Positions 34,701-48,000 of a stretch of 64,000 bases of DNA are shown piece after piece (the first letter of the stretch is position 1; every line of letters starts with the position of its first letter). This stretch comes from Apostichopus japonicus. Lineage: Eukaryota > Echinodermata > Holothuroidea > Aspidochirotida > Stichopodidae. The notes beneath the pieces were generated by a model, which saw only the letters and a program-made list of their open reading frames with translations, made no database searches and was not told where the DNA came from. The DNA is taken from NCBI RefSeq assembly GCF_037975245.1, contig NC_092562.1:17685521-17749520 (forward strand). Reading direction: 5' to 3'. A program made the translations under genes and the position numbers.

Positions 34701-35156
34701 GCGATGGCTTGGCGCACTGTACGAGCTGGTGATCGAGACTCTCTTTCACATCCGTGGTTCGAACCCCGGGTGATAACGTCTTTTGCCGATCTTTTACAGC
34801 AAGTGCCTACACGGGGAGCTGTAAGTATTAGTTAATCCACCTAATATCTCAGTCCATACAGTGGCGCGATGGCTTGGCGCACTGTACGAGCTGATGATCG
34901 AGACTCTCTTTTGCATCCGTGGTTCGAACCCCGGGTGATGACGTCTTTTGCCGATCTTTTACAGCAAGTGCCTACACGGGGAGCTGTAAGTATTAGTTAA
35001 TCCACCTAATATCTCAGTCCATACAGTGGCGCGATGGCTTGGCGCACTGTACGAGCTGATGATCGAGACTCTCTTTTGCATCCGTGGTTCGAACCCCGGG
35101 TGATGACGTCTTTTGCCGATCTTTTACAGCAAGTGCCTACACGGGGAGCTGTAAGT
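31769..35156. repeat. HOR: 1,287-bp, eight-monomer block, 2 copies plus a 5-unit partial
   Basis: Copies are 31,769-33,055, 33,056-34,342 and 34,343-35,156. ATCAAGACT marks 31,841, 33,128 and 34,415, spaced exactly 1,287 bp (five long and three short units). CCTTCACGG, CGAATCCC, CTAAACGG, CTGGTGATC and GATAACG follow in order. ACAGTACGAGCTGATAATC lies at 32,791 and 34,078. CTCTTTCACATCC is present in copies 2 and 3 (33,460 and 34,747) but not in copy 1, so copy 3 derives from copy 2 or from a common later source. The third copy ends where segment B begins again at 35,157. Confidence 0.9.
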
Positions 35157-36948
35157 ATTAGTTAATCCACCTAATATCTCAGTCCATACAGTGGCGCGAT
35201 GGCTTGGCGCACTGTACGAGCTGATGATCGAGACTCTCTTTTGCATCCGTGGTTCGAACCCCGGGTGATGACGACTTTTGCCGATCTTTTACAGCAAGTG
35301 CCTACACGGGGAGCTGTAAGTATTAGTTAATCCACCTAATATCTCAGTCCATACAGTGGCGCGATGGCTTGGCGCACTGTACGAGCTGATGATCGAGACT
35401 CTCTTTTGCATCCGTGGTTCGAACCCCGGGTGATGACGTCTTTTGCCGATCTTTTACAGCAAGTGCCTACACGGGGATCTGTAAGTATTAGTTAATCCAC
35501 CTAATATCTCAGTCCATACAGTGGCGCGATGGCTTGGCGCACTGTACGAGCTGATGATCGAGACTCTCTTTTGCATCCGTGGTTCGAACCCCGGGTGATG
35601 ACGTCTTTTGCCGATCTTTTACAGCAAGTGCCTACACGGGGAGCTGTAAGTATTAGTTAATCCACCTAATATCTCAGTCCATACAATGGCGCGATGGCTT
35701 GGCGCACTGTACGAGCTGATGATCGAGACTCTCTTTTGCATCCGTGGTTCGAACCCCGGGTGATGACGTCTTTTGCCGATCTTTTACAGCAAGTGCCTAC
35801 ACGGGGAGCTGTAAGTATTAGTTAATCCACCTAATATCTCAGTCCATACAGTGGCGCGATGGCTTGGCGCACTGTACGAGCTTATGATCGAGACTCTCTT
35901 TTGCATCCCTGGTTCGAACTCCGGGTGATGACGTCTTTTGACGATCTTTTACAGCAAGTGCCTACACGGGGAGCTGTAAGTATTAGTTAATCCACCTAAT
36001 ATCTCAGTCCATACAGTGGCGCGATGGCTTGGCGCACTGTACGAGCTGATGATCGAGACTCTCTTTTGCATCCGTGGTTCGAACCCCGGGTGATGACGTC
36101 CTTTGCCGATCTTTTACAGCAAGTGCCTACACGGGGAGCTGTAAGTATTAGTTAATCCACCTAATATCTCAGTCCATACAGTGGCGCGATGGCTTGGCGC
36201 ACTGTACGAGCTGATGATCGAGACTCTCTTTTGCATCCGTGGTTCGAACCCCGGGTGATGACGTCTTTTCCGATCTTTTACAGCAAGTGCCTACACGGGG
36301 AGCTGTAAGTATTAGTTAATCCACCTAATATCTCAGTCCATACAGTGGCGCGATGGCTTGGCGCACTGTACGAACTGATGATCGAGACTCTCTTTTGCAT
36401 CCGTGGTTCGAACCCCGGGTGATGACGTCTTTTGCCGATCTTTTACAGCAAGTGCCTACACGGGGAGCTGTAAGTATTAGTTAATCCACCTAATATCTCA
36501 GTCCATACAGTGGCGCGATGGCTTGGCGCACTGTTCGAGCTGATGATCGAGACTCTCTTTTGCATCCGTGGTTCGAACCCCGGGTGATGACGTCTTTTAC
36601 AGCAAGTGCCTACACGGGGAGCTGTAAGTATTAGTTAATCCACCTAATATCTCAGTCCATACAGTGGCGCGATGGCTTGGCGCACTGTACGAGCTGATGA
36701 TCGAGACTCTCTTTTGCATCCGTGGTTCGAACCCCGGGTGATGACGTCTTTTGCCGATCTTTTACAGCAAGTGCCTACACGGGGAGCTGTAAGTATTAGT
36801 TAATCCACCTAATATCTCAGTCCATACAGTGGCGCGATGGCTTGGCGCACTGTACGAGCTGATGATCGAGACTCTCTTTTGCATCCGTGGTTCGAACCCC
36901 GGGTGATGACGTCTTTTACAGCAAGTGCCTACACGGGGAGCTGTAAGT
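35157..36948. repeat. Second copy of super-repeat segment B
   Basis: ACGACTTTTG (35,271), GGATCTG (35,476), CAATGGCG (35,686), GTCCTTTGCC, CTTTTCCGATC and CTGTTCGAG (36,531) reproduce segment 30,142-31,768. The unit at 35,817-35,981 is the most altered, with GAGCTTATG, ATCCCTGG, GAACTCCGGG and TTGACGATC. It occupies a place that in copy 1 holds no unit of its own. Together with the partial 1,287-bp copy before it, this repeats the order seen from 29,339, giving a 5.0-kb super-period. Confidence 0.82.
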
Positions 36949-37443
36949 ATTAGTTAATCCACCTAATATCTCAGTCCATACAGTGGCGCGATGGCTTGGC
37001 GCACTGTACGAGCTGATGATCGAGACTCTCTTTTGCATCCGTGGTTCGAACCCCGGGTGATGACGTCTTTTGCCGATCTTTTACAGCAAGTGCCTACACG
37101 GGGAGCTGTAAGTATTAGTTAATCCACCTAATATCTCAGTCCATACAGTGGCGCGATGGCTTGGCGCACTGTACGAGCTGATGATCGAGACTCTCTGTTG
37201 CATCCGTGGTTCGAACCCCGGGTGATGACGTCTTTTGCCGATCTTTTACAGCAAGTGCCTACACGGGGAGCTGTAAGTATTAGTTAATCCACCTAATATC
37301 TCAGTCCATACAGTGGCGCGATGGCTTGGCGCACTGTACGAGCTGATGATCGAGACTCTCTTTTGCATCCGTGGTTCGAACCCCGGGTGATGACGTCTTT
37401 TGCCGATCTTTTACAGCAAGTGCCTACACGGGGAGCTGTAAGT

Positions 37444-38070
37444 ATTAGTTAATCCACCTAATATCTCGGTCCATACAGTGGCGCGATGGCTTGGCGCACT
37501 GTACGAACTGATGATCGAGACTCTCTTTTGCATCCGTGGTTCGAACCCCGGGTGATGACGTCTTTTAAAGCAAGTGCCTTTACGGGGAGCTGTAAGTATT
37601 AGTTATTCCACCTAATATCTCAGTCCATACAGTGACGCGATGGCTTGGCGCACTGTACGAGCTGATGATCGAGACTCTCTTTTGCATCCGTGGTTCGAAC
37701 CCCGGGTGATGACGTCTTTTGCCGATCTTTTACAGCAAGTGCCTAAACGGACAGCTGTAAGTATTAGTTAATCCACCTAATATCTCAGTCCATACAGTGG
37801 CGCGATGGCTTGGCGCACTGTACGAGCTAATGATCGAGACTCTCTTTTGCATCCGTGGTTCGAACCCCGGGTGATGACGTCTTTTACAGCAAGTGCCTAC
37901 ACAGGGAGCTGTAAGTATTAGTTAATCCACCTAATATCTCAGTCCATACAGTGGCGCGATGGCTTGGCGCACTGTACGAGCTGATGATCGAGACTCTCTT
38001 TTGCATCCGTGGTTCGAACCCCGGGTGATGACGTCTTTTACAGCAAGTGCCTACACGGGGAGCTGTAAGT
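37444..38070. repeat. Displaced copy of the 25,952-26,578 segment
   Basis: The segment carries the same unusual combination (CTCGGTCC at 37,468, TTTTAAAGC, CCTTTACGG, TTATTCC, GTGACGCG, GGACAGC at 37,749, GAGCTAATG at 37,829, CACAGGG at 37,903). It has canonical bases at the places where the left copy has private changes. It sits just right of the 5-kb super-repeat that ends at 36,948. The next unit at 38,071 (CGTGGCTCG, GCCCACAC) does not match the left copy. Confidence 0.85.
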
Positions 38071-40160
38071 ATTAGTTAATCCACCTAATATCTCAGTCCA
38101 TACAGTGGCGCGATGGCTTGGCGCACTGTACGAGCTGATGATCGAGACTCTCTTTTGCATCCGTGGCTCGAACCCCGGGTGATGACGTCTTTTGCCGATC
38201 TTTTACAGCAAGTGCCCACACGGGGAGCTGTAAGTATTAGTTAATCCACCTAATATCTCAGTCCATACAGTGGCGCGATGGCTTGGCGCACTGTACGAGC
38301 TAATGATCGAGACTCTCTTTTGCATCCGTGGTTCGAACCCCGGGTGATGACGTCTTTTACAGCAAGTGCCTACACGGGGAGCTGTAAGTATTAGTTAATC
38401 GACCTAACATCTCAGTCCATACAGTGGCGCGATGGCTTGGCGCACTGTACGAGCTGATGATCGAGACTCTCTTTTGCATCCGTGGTTCGAACCCCGGGTG
38501 ATGACGTCTTTTACAGCAAGTGCCTACACGGGGAGCTGTAAGTATTAGTTAATCCACCTAATATCTCAGTCCATACAGTGGCGCGATGGCTTGGCGCACT
38601 GTACGAGCTGATGATCGAGACTCTCTTTTGCATCCGTGGTTCGAACCCCGGGTGATGACGTCTTTTGCCGATCTTTTACAGCAAGTGCCTACACGGGGAG
38701 CTGTAAGTATTAGTTAATCCACTTAATATCTCAGTCCATACAGTGGCGCGATGGCTTGGCGCACTGTACGAGCTGATGATCGAGACTCTCTTTTGCATCC
38801 GTGGTTCGAACCCCGGGTGATGACGTCTTTTGACGATCTTTTACAGCAAGTGCCTACACGGGGAGCTGTAAGTATTAGTTAATCCACCTAATATCTCAGT
38901 CCATACAGTGGCGCGATGGCTTGGCGCACTGTACGAGCTGATGATCGAGACTCTCTTTTGCATCCGTGGTTCGAACCCCGGGTGATGACGTCTTTTGCCG
39001 ATCTTTTACAGCAAGTGCCTACACGGGGAGCTGTAAGTATTAGTTAATCCACCTAATATCTCAGTCCATACAGTGGCGCGATGGCTTGGCGCACTGTACG
39101 AGCTGATGATCGAGACTCTCTTTTGCATCCGTGGTTCGAACCCCGGGTGATGACGTCTTTTGCCGATCTTTTACAGCAAGTGCCTACACGGGGAGCTGTA
39201 AGTATTAGTTAATCCACCTAATATCTCAGTCCATACAGTGGCGCGATGGCTTGGCGCACTGTACGAACTGATGATCGAGACTCTCTTTTGCATCCGTGGT
39301 TCGAACCCCGGGTGATGACGTCTTTTGCCGATCTTTTACAGCAAGTGCCTACACGGGGAGCTGTAAGTATTAGTTAATCCACCTAATATCTCAGTCCATA
39401 CAGTGGCGCGATGGCTTGGCGCACTGTACGAGCTGATGATCGAGACTCTCTTTTGCATCCGTGGTTCGAACCCCGGGTGATGACGTCTTTTACAGCAAGT
39501 GCCTACACGGGGAGCTGTAAGTATTAGTTAATCCACCTAATATCTCAGTCCATACAGTGGCGCGATGGCTTGGCGCACTGTACGAGCTGATGATCGAGAC
39601 TCTCTTTTGCATCCGTGGCTCGAACCCCGGGTGATGACGTCTTTTGCCGATCTTTTACAGCAAGTGCCTACACGGGGAGCTGTAAGTATTAGTTAATCCA
39701 CCTAATATCTCAGTCCATACAGTGGCGCGATGGCTTGGCGCACTGTACGAGCTGATGATCGAGACTCTCTTTTGCATCCGTGGTTCGAACCCCGGGTGAT
39801 GACGTCTTTTGCCGATCTTTTACAGCAAGTGCCTACACGGGGAGCTGTAAGTATTAGTTAATCCACCTAATATCTCAGTCCATACAGTGGCGCGATGGCT
39901 TGGCGCACTGTACGAGCTGATGATCGAGACTCTCTTTTGCATCCGTGGTTCGAACCCCGGGTGATGACGTCTTTTACAGCAAGTGCCTACACGGGGAGCT
40001 GTAAGTATTAGTTAATCCACCTAATATCTCAGTCCATACAGTGGCGCGATGGCTTGGCGCACTGTACGAGCTGATGATCGAGACTCTCTTTTGCATCCGT
40101 GGTTCGAACCCCGGGTGATGACGTCTTTTACAGCAAGTGCCTACACGGGGAGCTGTAAGT
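38071..40160. repeat. Near-consensus monomers without a clear HOR
   Basis: Long and short units here are mostly consensus. Scattered variants include CGTGGCTCG (38,161 region and again near 39,618), GAGCTAATG (38,300 region), TTAATCGACCTAACATC (about 38,400), CACTTAATATC, TTTTGACGATC (about 38,830) and one CGAACTG (about 39,265). I could not establish an exact block spacing by eye. Nothing other than satellite is present. Confidence 0.7.
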
Positions 40161-43100
40161 ATTAGTTAATCCACCTAATATCTCAGTCCATACAGTGGCG
40201 CGATGGCTTGGCGCACTGTACGAGCTGATGATCGAGACTCTCTTTTGCATCCGTGGTTCGAACCCCGGGTGATGACGTTTTTTGCCGATCTTTTACAGCA
40301 AGTGCCTACACGGGGAGCTGTAAGTATTAGTTAATCCACCTAATATCTCAGTCCATACAGTGGCGCGATGGCTTGGCGCACTGTACGAGCTGATGATCGA
40401 GACTCTCTTTTGCATCCGTGGTTCGAACCCCGGGTGATGACGTCTTTTGCCGATCTTTTACAGCAAGTGCCTACACGGGGAGCTGTAAGTATTAGTTAAT
40501 CCACCTAATATCTCAGTCCATACAGTGGCGCGATGGCTTGGCGCACTGTACGAGCTGATGATCGAGACTCTCTTTTGCATCCGTGGTTCGAAACCCGGCT
40601 CTTTTGCCGATCTTTTACAGCAAGTGCCTACACGGGGAGCTGTAAGTATTAGTTAATCCACCTAATATCTCAGTCCTTACAGTGGCGCGATGGCTTGGCG
40701 CACTGTACGAGCTGATGATCGAGACTCTCTTTTGCATCCGTGGTTCGAACCCCGGGTGATGACGTCTTTTGCCGATCTTTTACAGCAAGTGCCTAAAAGG
40801 GGAGCTGTAAGTATTAGTTAATCCACCTAATATCTCAGTCCATACAGTGGCGCGATGGCTTGGCGCACTGTACGAGCTGATGATCGAGACTCTCTTTTGC
40901 ATCCGTGGTTCGAACCCGGGGTGATGACGTCTTTTACAGCAAGTGCCTACACGGGGAGCTGTAAGTATTAGTTAATCCACCTAATATCTCAGTCCATACA
41001 GTGGCGCGATGGCTTGGCGCACTGTACGAGCTGATGATCGAGACTCTCTTTTGCATCCGTTGTTCGAACCCCGGGTGATGACGTCTTTTGCCGATCTTTT
41101 ACAGCAAGTGCCTACACGGGGAGCTGTAAGTATTAGTTAATCCACCTAATATCTAAGTCCATACAGTGGCGCGATGGCTTGGCGCACTGTACGAGCTGAT
41201 GATCGAGACTCTCTTTTGCATCCGTGGTTCGAACCCCGGGTGATGACGTCTTTTACAGCAAGTGCCTACACGGGGAGCTGTAAGTATTAGTTAATCCACC
41301 TAATATCTCAGTCCATACAGTGGCGCGATGGCTTGGCGCACTGTACGAGCTGATGATCGAGACTCTCTTTTGCATCCGTGGTTCGAACCCCGGGTGATGA
41401 CGTCTTTTGCTGATCTTTTACAGCAAGTGCCTACACGGGGAGCTGTAAGTATTAGTTAATCCACCTAATATCTCAGTCCATACAGTGGCGCGATGGCTTG
41501 GCGCACTGTACGAGCTGATGATCGAGACTCTCTTTTGCATCCGTGGTTCGAACCCCGGGTGATGACGTCTTTTACAGCAAGTGCCTACACGGGGAGCTGT
41601 AAGTATTAGTTAATCCACCTAATATCTCAGTCCATACAGTGGCGCGATGGCTTGGCGCACTGTACGAGCTGATGATCGAGACTCTCTTTTGCATCCGTGG
41701 TTCGAACCCCGGGTGATGACGTCTTTTACAGCAAATGCCTACACGGGGAGCTGTAAGTATTAGTTAATCCACCTAATATCTCAGTCCATACAGTGGCGCG
41801 ATGGCTTGGCGCACTGTACGAGCTGATGATCGAGACTCTCTTTTGCATCCGTGGTTCGAACCCCGGGTGATGACGTTTTTTGCCGATCTTTTACAGCAAG
41901 TGCCTACACGGGGAGCTGTAAGTATTAGTTAATCCACCTAATATCTCAGTCCATACAGTGGCGCGATGGCTTGGCGCACTGTACGAGCTGATGATCGAGA
42001 CTCTCTTTTGCATCCGTGGTTCGAACCCCGGGTGATGACGTCTTTTGCCGATCTTTTACAGCAAGTGCCTACACGGGGAGCTGTAAGTATTAGTTAATCC
42101 ACCTAATATCTCAGTCCATACAGTGGCGCGATGGCTTGGCGCACTGTACGAGCTGATGATCGAGACTCTCTTTTGCATCCGTGGTTCGAACCCCGGGTGA
42201 TGACGTCTTTTGCCGATCTTTTACAGCAAGTGCCTACACGGGGAGCTGTAAGTATTAGTTAATCCACCTAATATCTCAGTCCATACAGTGGCGCGATGGC
42301 TTGGCGCACTGTACGAGCTGATGATCGAGACTCTCTTTTGCATCCGTGGTTCGATTCTCGGGTGATGACGTCTTTTACAGCAAGTGCCTACACGGGGAGC
42401 TGTAAGTATTAGTTAATCCACGTAATATCTCAGTCCATACAGTGGCGCGATGGCTTGGCGCACTGTACGAGCTGATGATCGAGACTCTCTTTTGCATCCG
42501 TGGTTCGAACCCCGGGTCTTTTGCCGATCTTTTAGAGCAAGTGCCTACACGGGGAGCTGTAAGTATTAGTTAATCCACCTAATATCTCAGTCCATACAGT
42601 GGCGCGATGGCTTGGCGCACTGTACGAGCTGATGATCGAGACTCTCTTTTGCATCCGTGGTTCGAACCCCGGGTGATGACGTCTTTTGCCGATCTTTTAC
42701 AGCAAGTGCCTAAAAGGGGAGCTGTAAGTATTAGTTAATCCACCTAATATCTCAGTCCATACAGTGGCGCGATGGCTTGGCGCACTGTACGAGCTGATGA
42801 TCGAGACTCTCTTTTGCATCCGTGGTTCGAACCCGGGGTGATGACGTCTTTTGCCGATCTAGTGCCTACACGGGGAGCTGTAAGTATTAGTTAATCCACC
42901 TAATATCTCAGTCCATACAGTGGCGCGATGGCTTGGCGCACTGTACGAGCTGATGATCGAGACTCTCTTTTGCATCCGTTGTTCGAACCCCGGGTGATGA
43001 CGTCTTTTGCCGATCTTTTACAGCAAGTGCCTACACGGGGAGCTGTAAGTATTAGTTAATCCACCTAATATCTCAGTCCATACAGTGGCGCGATGGCTTG

Positions 43101-43204
43101 GCGCACTGTACGAGCTGATGATCGAGACTCTCTTTTGCATCCGTGGTTCGAACCCCGGGTGATGATGTCTTTTACAGCAAGTGCCTACACGGGGAGCTGT
43201 AAGT
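40161..43204. repeat. Reshuffled two-copy zone, offsets 1,598 and 1,917-1,919 bp
   Basis: GACGTTTTTTGCC recurs at 40,274 and 41,872 (1,598 bp). CTAAAAGGG (40,793 and 42,710) and the AACCCGGGG unit recur at 1,917 bp, the extra 319 bp being one long plus one short unit. CCGTTGTTCG recurs at 1,919 bp (41,061 and 42,980). The two-base shift arises because a short unit of copy 1 is replaced in copy 2 by a long unit with a nine-base loss (GCCGATCTAGTGCC near 42,855). Two units, near 40,598 and 42,519, lack the same eight bases (TGATGACG) after the CCCGG palindrome. Confidence 0.78.
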
Positions 43205-43677
43205 ATTAGTTAATCCACCTAATATCTCAGTCCATACAGTGGCGCGATGGCTTGGCGCACTGTACGAGCTGATGATCGAGACTCTCTTTTGCATCCGTGG
43301 TTCGAACCCCGGGTGATGACGTCTTTTACAGCAAATGCCTACACGGGGAGCTGTAAGTATTAGTTAATCCACCTAATATCTCAGTCCATACAGTGGCGCG
43401 ATGGCTTGGCGCACTGTACGAGCTGATGATCGAGACTCTCTTTTGCATCCGTGGTTCGAACCCCGGGTGATGACGTCTTTTGCCGATCTTTTACAGCAAG
43501 TGCCTACACGGGGAGCTGTAAGTATTAGTTAATCCACCTAATATCTCAGTCCATACAGTGGCGCGATGGCTTGGCGCACTGTACGAGCTGATGATCGAGA
43601 CTCTCTTTTGCATCCGTGGTTCGAACCCCGGGTGATGACGTCTTTTACAGCAAGTGCCTACACGGGGAGCTGTAAGT

Positions 43678-45098
43678 ATTAGTTAATCCACCTAATATCT
43701 CAGTCCATACAGTGGCGCGATGGCTTGGCGCACTGTACGAGCTGATGATCGAGACTCTCTTTTGCATCCGTGGTTCGAACCCCGGGGGATGACGTCTTTT
43801 GCCGATCTTTTACATCAAGTGCCTACACGGGGAGCTGTAAGTATTAGTTAATCCACCTAATATCTCAGTCCATACAGTGGCGCGATGGCTTGGCGCACTG
43901 TACGAACTGATGATCGAGACTCTCTTTTGCATCCGTGGTTCGAACCCCGGGTGATGACGTCTTTTACAGCAAATGCCTACACGGGGAGCTGTAAGTATTA
44001 GTTAATCCACCTAATATCTCAGTCCATACAGTGGCGCGATGGCTTGGCGCACTGTACGAGCTGATGATCGAGACTCTCTTTTGCATCCGTGGTTCGAAAC
44101 CCGGGTGATGACGTCTTTTGCCGATCTTTTACAGCAAGTGCCTACACGGGGAGCTGTAAGTATTAGTTAATCCACCTAATATCTCAGTCCATACAGTGGC
44201 ACGATGGCTTGGCGCACTGTACGAGCTGATGATCGAGACTCTCTTTTGCATCCGTGGTTCGAACCCCGGGTGATGACGTCTTTTACAGCAAGTGCCTACA
44301 CGGGGAGCTGTAAGTATTAGTTAATCCACTTAATATCTCAGTCCATACAGTGGCGCGATGGCTTGGCGCACTGTACGAGCTGATGATCGAGACTCTCTTT
44401 TGCATCCGTGGTTCGAACCCCGGGTGATGACGTCTTTTACAGCAAGTGCCTACACGGGGAGCTGTAAGTATTAGTTAATCCACTTAATATCTCAGTCCAT
44501 ACAGTGGCGCGATGGCTTGGCGCACTGTACGAGCTGATGATCGAGACTCTCTTTTGCATCCGTGGTTCGAACCCCGGGGGATGACGTCTTTTGCCGATCT
44601 TTTACAGCAAGTGCCTACACGGGGAGCTGTAAGTATTAGTTAATCCACCTAATATCTCAGTCCATACAGTGGCGCGATGGCTTGGCGCACTGTACGAACT
44701 GATGATCGAGACTCTCTTTTGCATCCGTGGTTCGAACCCCGGGTGATGACGTCTTTTACAGCAAATGCCTACACGGGGAGCTGTAAGTATTAGTTAATCC
44801 ACCTAATATCTCAGTCCATACAGTGGCGCGATGGCTGTACGAGCTGATGATCGAGACTCTCTTTTGCATCCGTGGTTCGAAACCCGGGTGATGACGTCTT
44901 TTGCCGATCTTTTACAGCAAGTGCCTACACGGGGAGCTGTAAGTATTAGTTAATCCACCTAATATCTCAGTCCATACAGTGGCGCGATGGCTTGGCGCAC
45001 TGTACGAGCTGATGATCGAGACTCTCTTTTGCATCCGTGGTTCGAACCTCGGGTGATGACGTCTTTTACAGCAAGTGCCTACACGGGGAGCTGTAAGT
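43678..45098. repeat. HOR: 792-bp, five-monomer block, second copy partial
   Basis: CCCCGGGGGATG recurs at about 43,784 and 44,576, 792 bp apart (two long, three short units). In each copy it is followed by a short CGAACTG unit and a GAAACCCGGG unit. In copy 2 the GAAACCC unit has lost eight bases of the hairpin (GATGGCTGTACG near 44,830-44,840), removing the right GCGC arm. Copy 2 blends into the start of the 3,377-bp HOR at 44,945. Confidence 0.75.
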
Positions 45099-48000
45099 AT
45101 TAGTTAATCCACCTAATATCTCAGTCCATACAGTGGCGCGATGGCTTGGCGCACTGTACGAGCTGATGATCGAGACTCTCTTTTGCATCCGTGGTTCGAA
45201 CCCCGGGTGATGACGTCTTTTGCCGATCTTTTACAGCAAGTGCCTACACGGGGAGCTGTAAGTATTAGTTAATCCACCTAATATCTCAGTCCATACAGTG
45301 GCGCGATGGCTTGGCGCACTGTACGAGCTGATGATCGAGACTCTCTTTTGCATCCGTGGTTCGAACCCCGGGTGATGATGTCTTTTACAGCAAATGCCTA
45401 CACGGGGAGCTGTAAGTATTAGTTAATCCACCTAATATCTCAGTCCATACAGTGGCGCGATGGCTTGGCGCACTGTACGAGCTGATGATCGAGACTCTCT
45501 TTTGCATCCGTGGTTCGAAACCCGGGTGATGACGTCTTTTGCCGATCTTTTACAGCAAGTGCCTACACGGGGAGCTGTAAGTATTAGTTAATCCACCTAA
45601 TATCTCAGTCCATACAGTGGCGCGATGGCTTGGCGCACTGTACGAGCTGATGATCGAGACTCTCTTTTGCATCCGTGGTTCGAACCCCGGGTGATGACGT
45701 CTTTTGCCGATCTTTTACAGCAAGTGTCTACACGGGGAGCTGTAAGTATTAGTTAATCCACCTAATATCTCAGTCCATATAGTGGCGCGATGGCTTGGCG
45801 AACTGTACGAGCTGATGATCGAGACTCTCTTTTGCATCCGTGGTTCGAACCCCGGGTGATGACGTCCTTTGCCGATCTTTTACAGCAAGTGCCTACACGG
45901 CAAGCTGTAAGTATTAGTTAATCCACCTAATATCTCAGTCCATACAGTGGCGCGATGGCTTGGCGCACTTTACGAGCTGATGATCGAGACTCTCTTTTGC
46001 ATCCGTGGTTCGAACCCCGGGTGATGACGTCTTTTGCCGATCTTTTACAGCAAGTGCCTACACGGGGAGCTGTAAGTATTAGTTAATCCACTTAATATCT
46101 CAGTCCATACAGTGGCGCGATGGCTTGGCGCACTGTACGAGCTGATGATCGAGACTCTCTTTTGCATCCTTGGTTCGAACCCCGGGTGATGACGTCTTTT
46201 ACAGCAAGTGCCTACACGGGGAGCTGTAAGTATTAGTTAATCCACCTAATATCTCAGTCCATACAGTGGCGCGATGGCTTGGCGCACTGTACGAGCTGAT
46301 GATCGAGACTCTCTTTTGCATCCGTGGTTCGAACCCCGGGTGATGACGTCTTTTGCCGATCTTTTACAGCAAGTGCCTACACGGGGAGCTGTAAGTATTA
46401 GTTAATCCACCTAATATCTCAGTCCATACAGTGGCGCGATGGCTTGGCGCACTGTACGAGCTGATGATCGAGACTCTCTTTTGCATCCGTGGTTCGAACC
46501 CCGGGTGATGACGTCTTTTACAGCAAGTGCCTACACGGGGAGCTGTAAGTATTAGTTAATCCACCTAATATCTCAGTCCATACAGTGGCGCGATGGCTTG
46601 GCGCACTGTACGAGCTGATGATCGAGACTCTCTTTTGCATCCGTGGTTCGAACCCCGGGTGATGACGTCTTTTGCCGATCTTTTACAGCAAGTGCCTACA
46701 CGGGGAGCTGTAAGTATTAGTTAATCCACCTAATATCTCAGTCCATACAGTGGCGCGATGGCTTGGCGCACTGTACGAGCTGATGATCGAGACTCTCTTT
46801 TGCATCCGTGGTTCGAACCCCGGGTGATGACGTCTTTTACAGCAAATGCCTACACCGGGAGCTGTAAGTATTAGTTAATCCACCTAATATCTCAGTCCAT
46901 ACAGTGGCGCGATGGCTTGGCGCACTGTACGAGCTGATGATCGAGACTCTCTTTTGCATCCGTGGTTCGAAACCCGGGTGATGACGTCTTTTGCCGATCA
47001 TTTACAGCAAGTGCCTACACGGGGAGCTGTAAGTATTAGTTAATCCACCTAATATCTCAGTCCATACAGTGGCGCGATGGCTTGGCGCACTGTACGAGCT
47101 GATGATCGAGACTCTCTTTTGCATCCGTGGTTCGAACCCCGGGTGATGACGTCTTTTACAGCAAGTGCCTACACGGGGAGCTGTAAGTATTAGTTAATCC
47201 ACCTAATATCTCAGTCCATACAGTGGCGCGATGGCTTGGCGCACTGTACGAGCTGATGATCGAGACTCTCTTTTGCATCCGTGGTTCGAACCCCGGGTGA
47301 TGACGTCTTTTACAGCAAGTGCCTACACGGGGAGCTGTAAGTATTAGTTAATCCACCTAATATCTCAGTCCATACAGTGGCGCGATGGCTTGGCGCACTG
47401 TACGAGCTGATGATCGAGACTCTCTTTTGCATCCGTGGTTCGAACCCCGGGTGATGACGTCTTTTGCCGATCTTTTACAGCAAGTGCCTACACGGGGAGC
47501 TGTAAGTATTAGTTAATCCACCTAATATCTCAGTCCATACAGTGGCGCGATGGCTTGGCGTACTGTACGAGCTGATGATCGAGACTCTCTTTTGCATCCG
47601 TGGTTCGAACCCCGGGTGATGACGTCTTTTACAGCAAGTGCCTACACGGGGAGCTGTAAGTATTAGTTAATCCACCTAATATCTCAGTCCATACAGTGGC
47701 GCGATGGCTTGGCGCAATGTACGAGCTGATGATCGAGACTCTCTTTTGCATCCGTGGTTCGAACCCCGGGTGATGACGTCTTTTGCCGATCTTTTACAGC
47801 AAGTGCCTACACGGGGAGCTGTAAGTATTAGTTAATCCACCTAATATCTCAGTCCATACAGTGGCGCGATGGCTTGGCGCACTGCACGAGCTGATGATGG
47901 AGACTCTCTTTTGCATCCGTGGTTCGAACCCCGGGTGATGACGTCTTTTGCCGATCTTTTACAGCAAGTGCCTACACGGGGAGCTGTAAGTATTAGTTAA

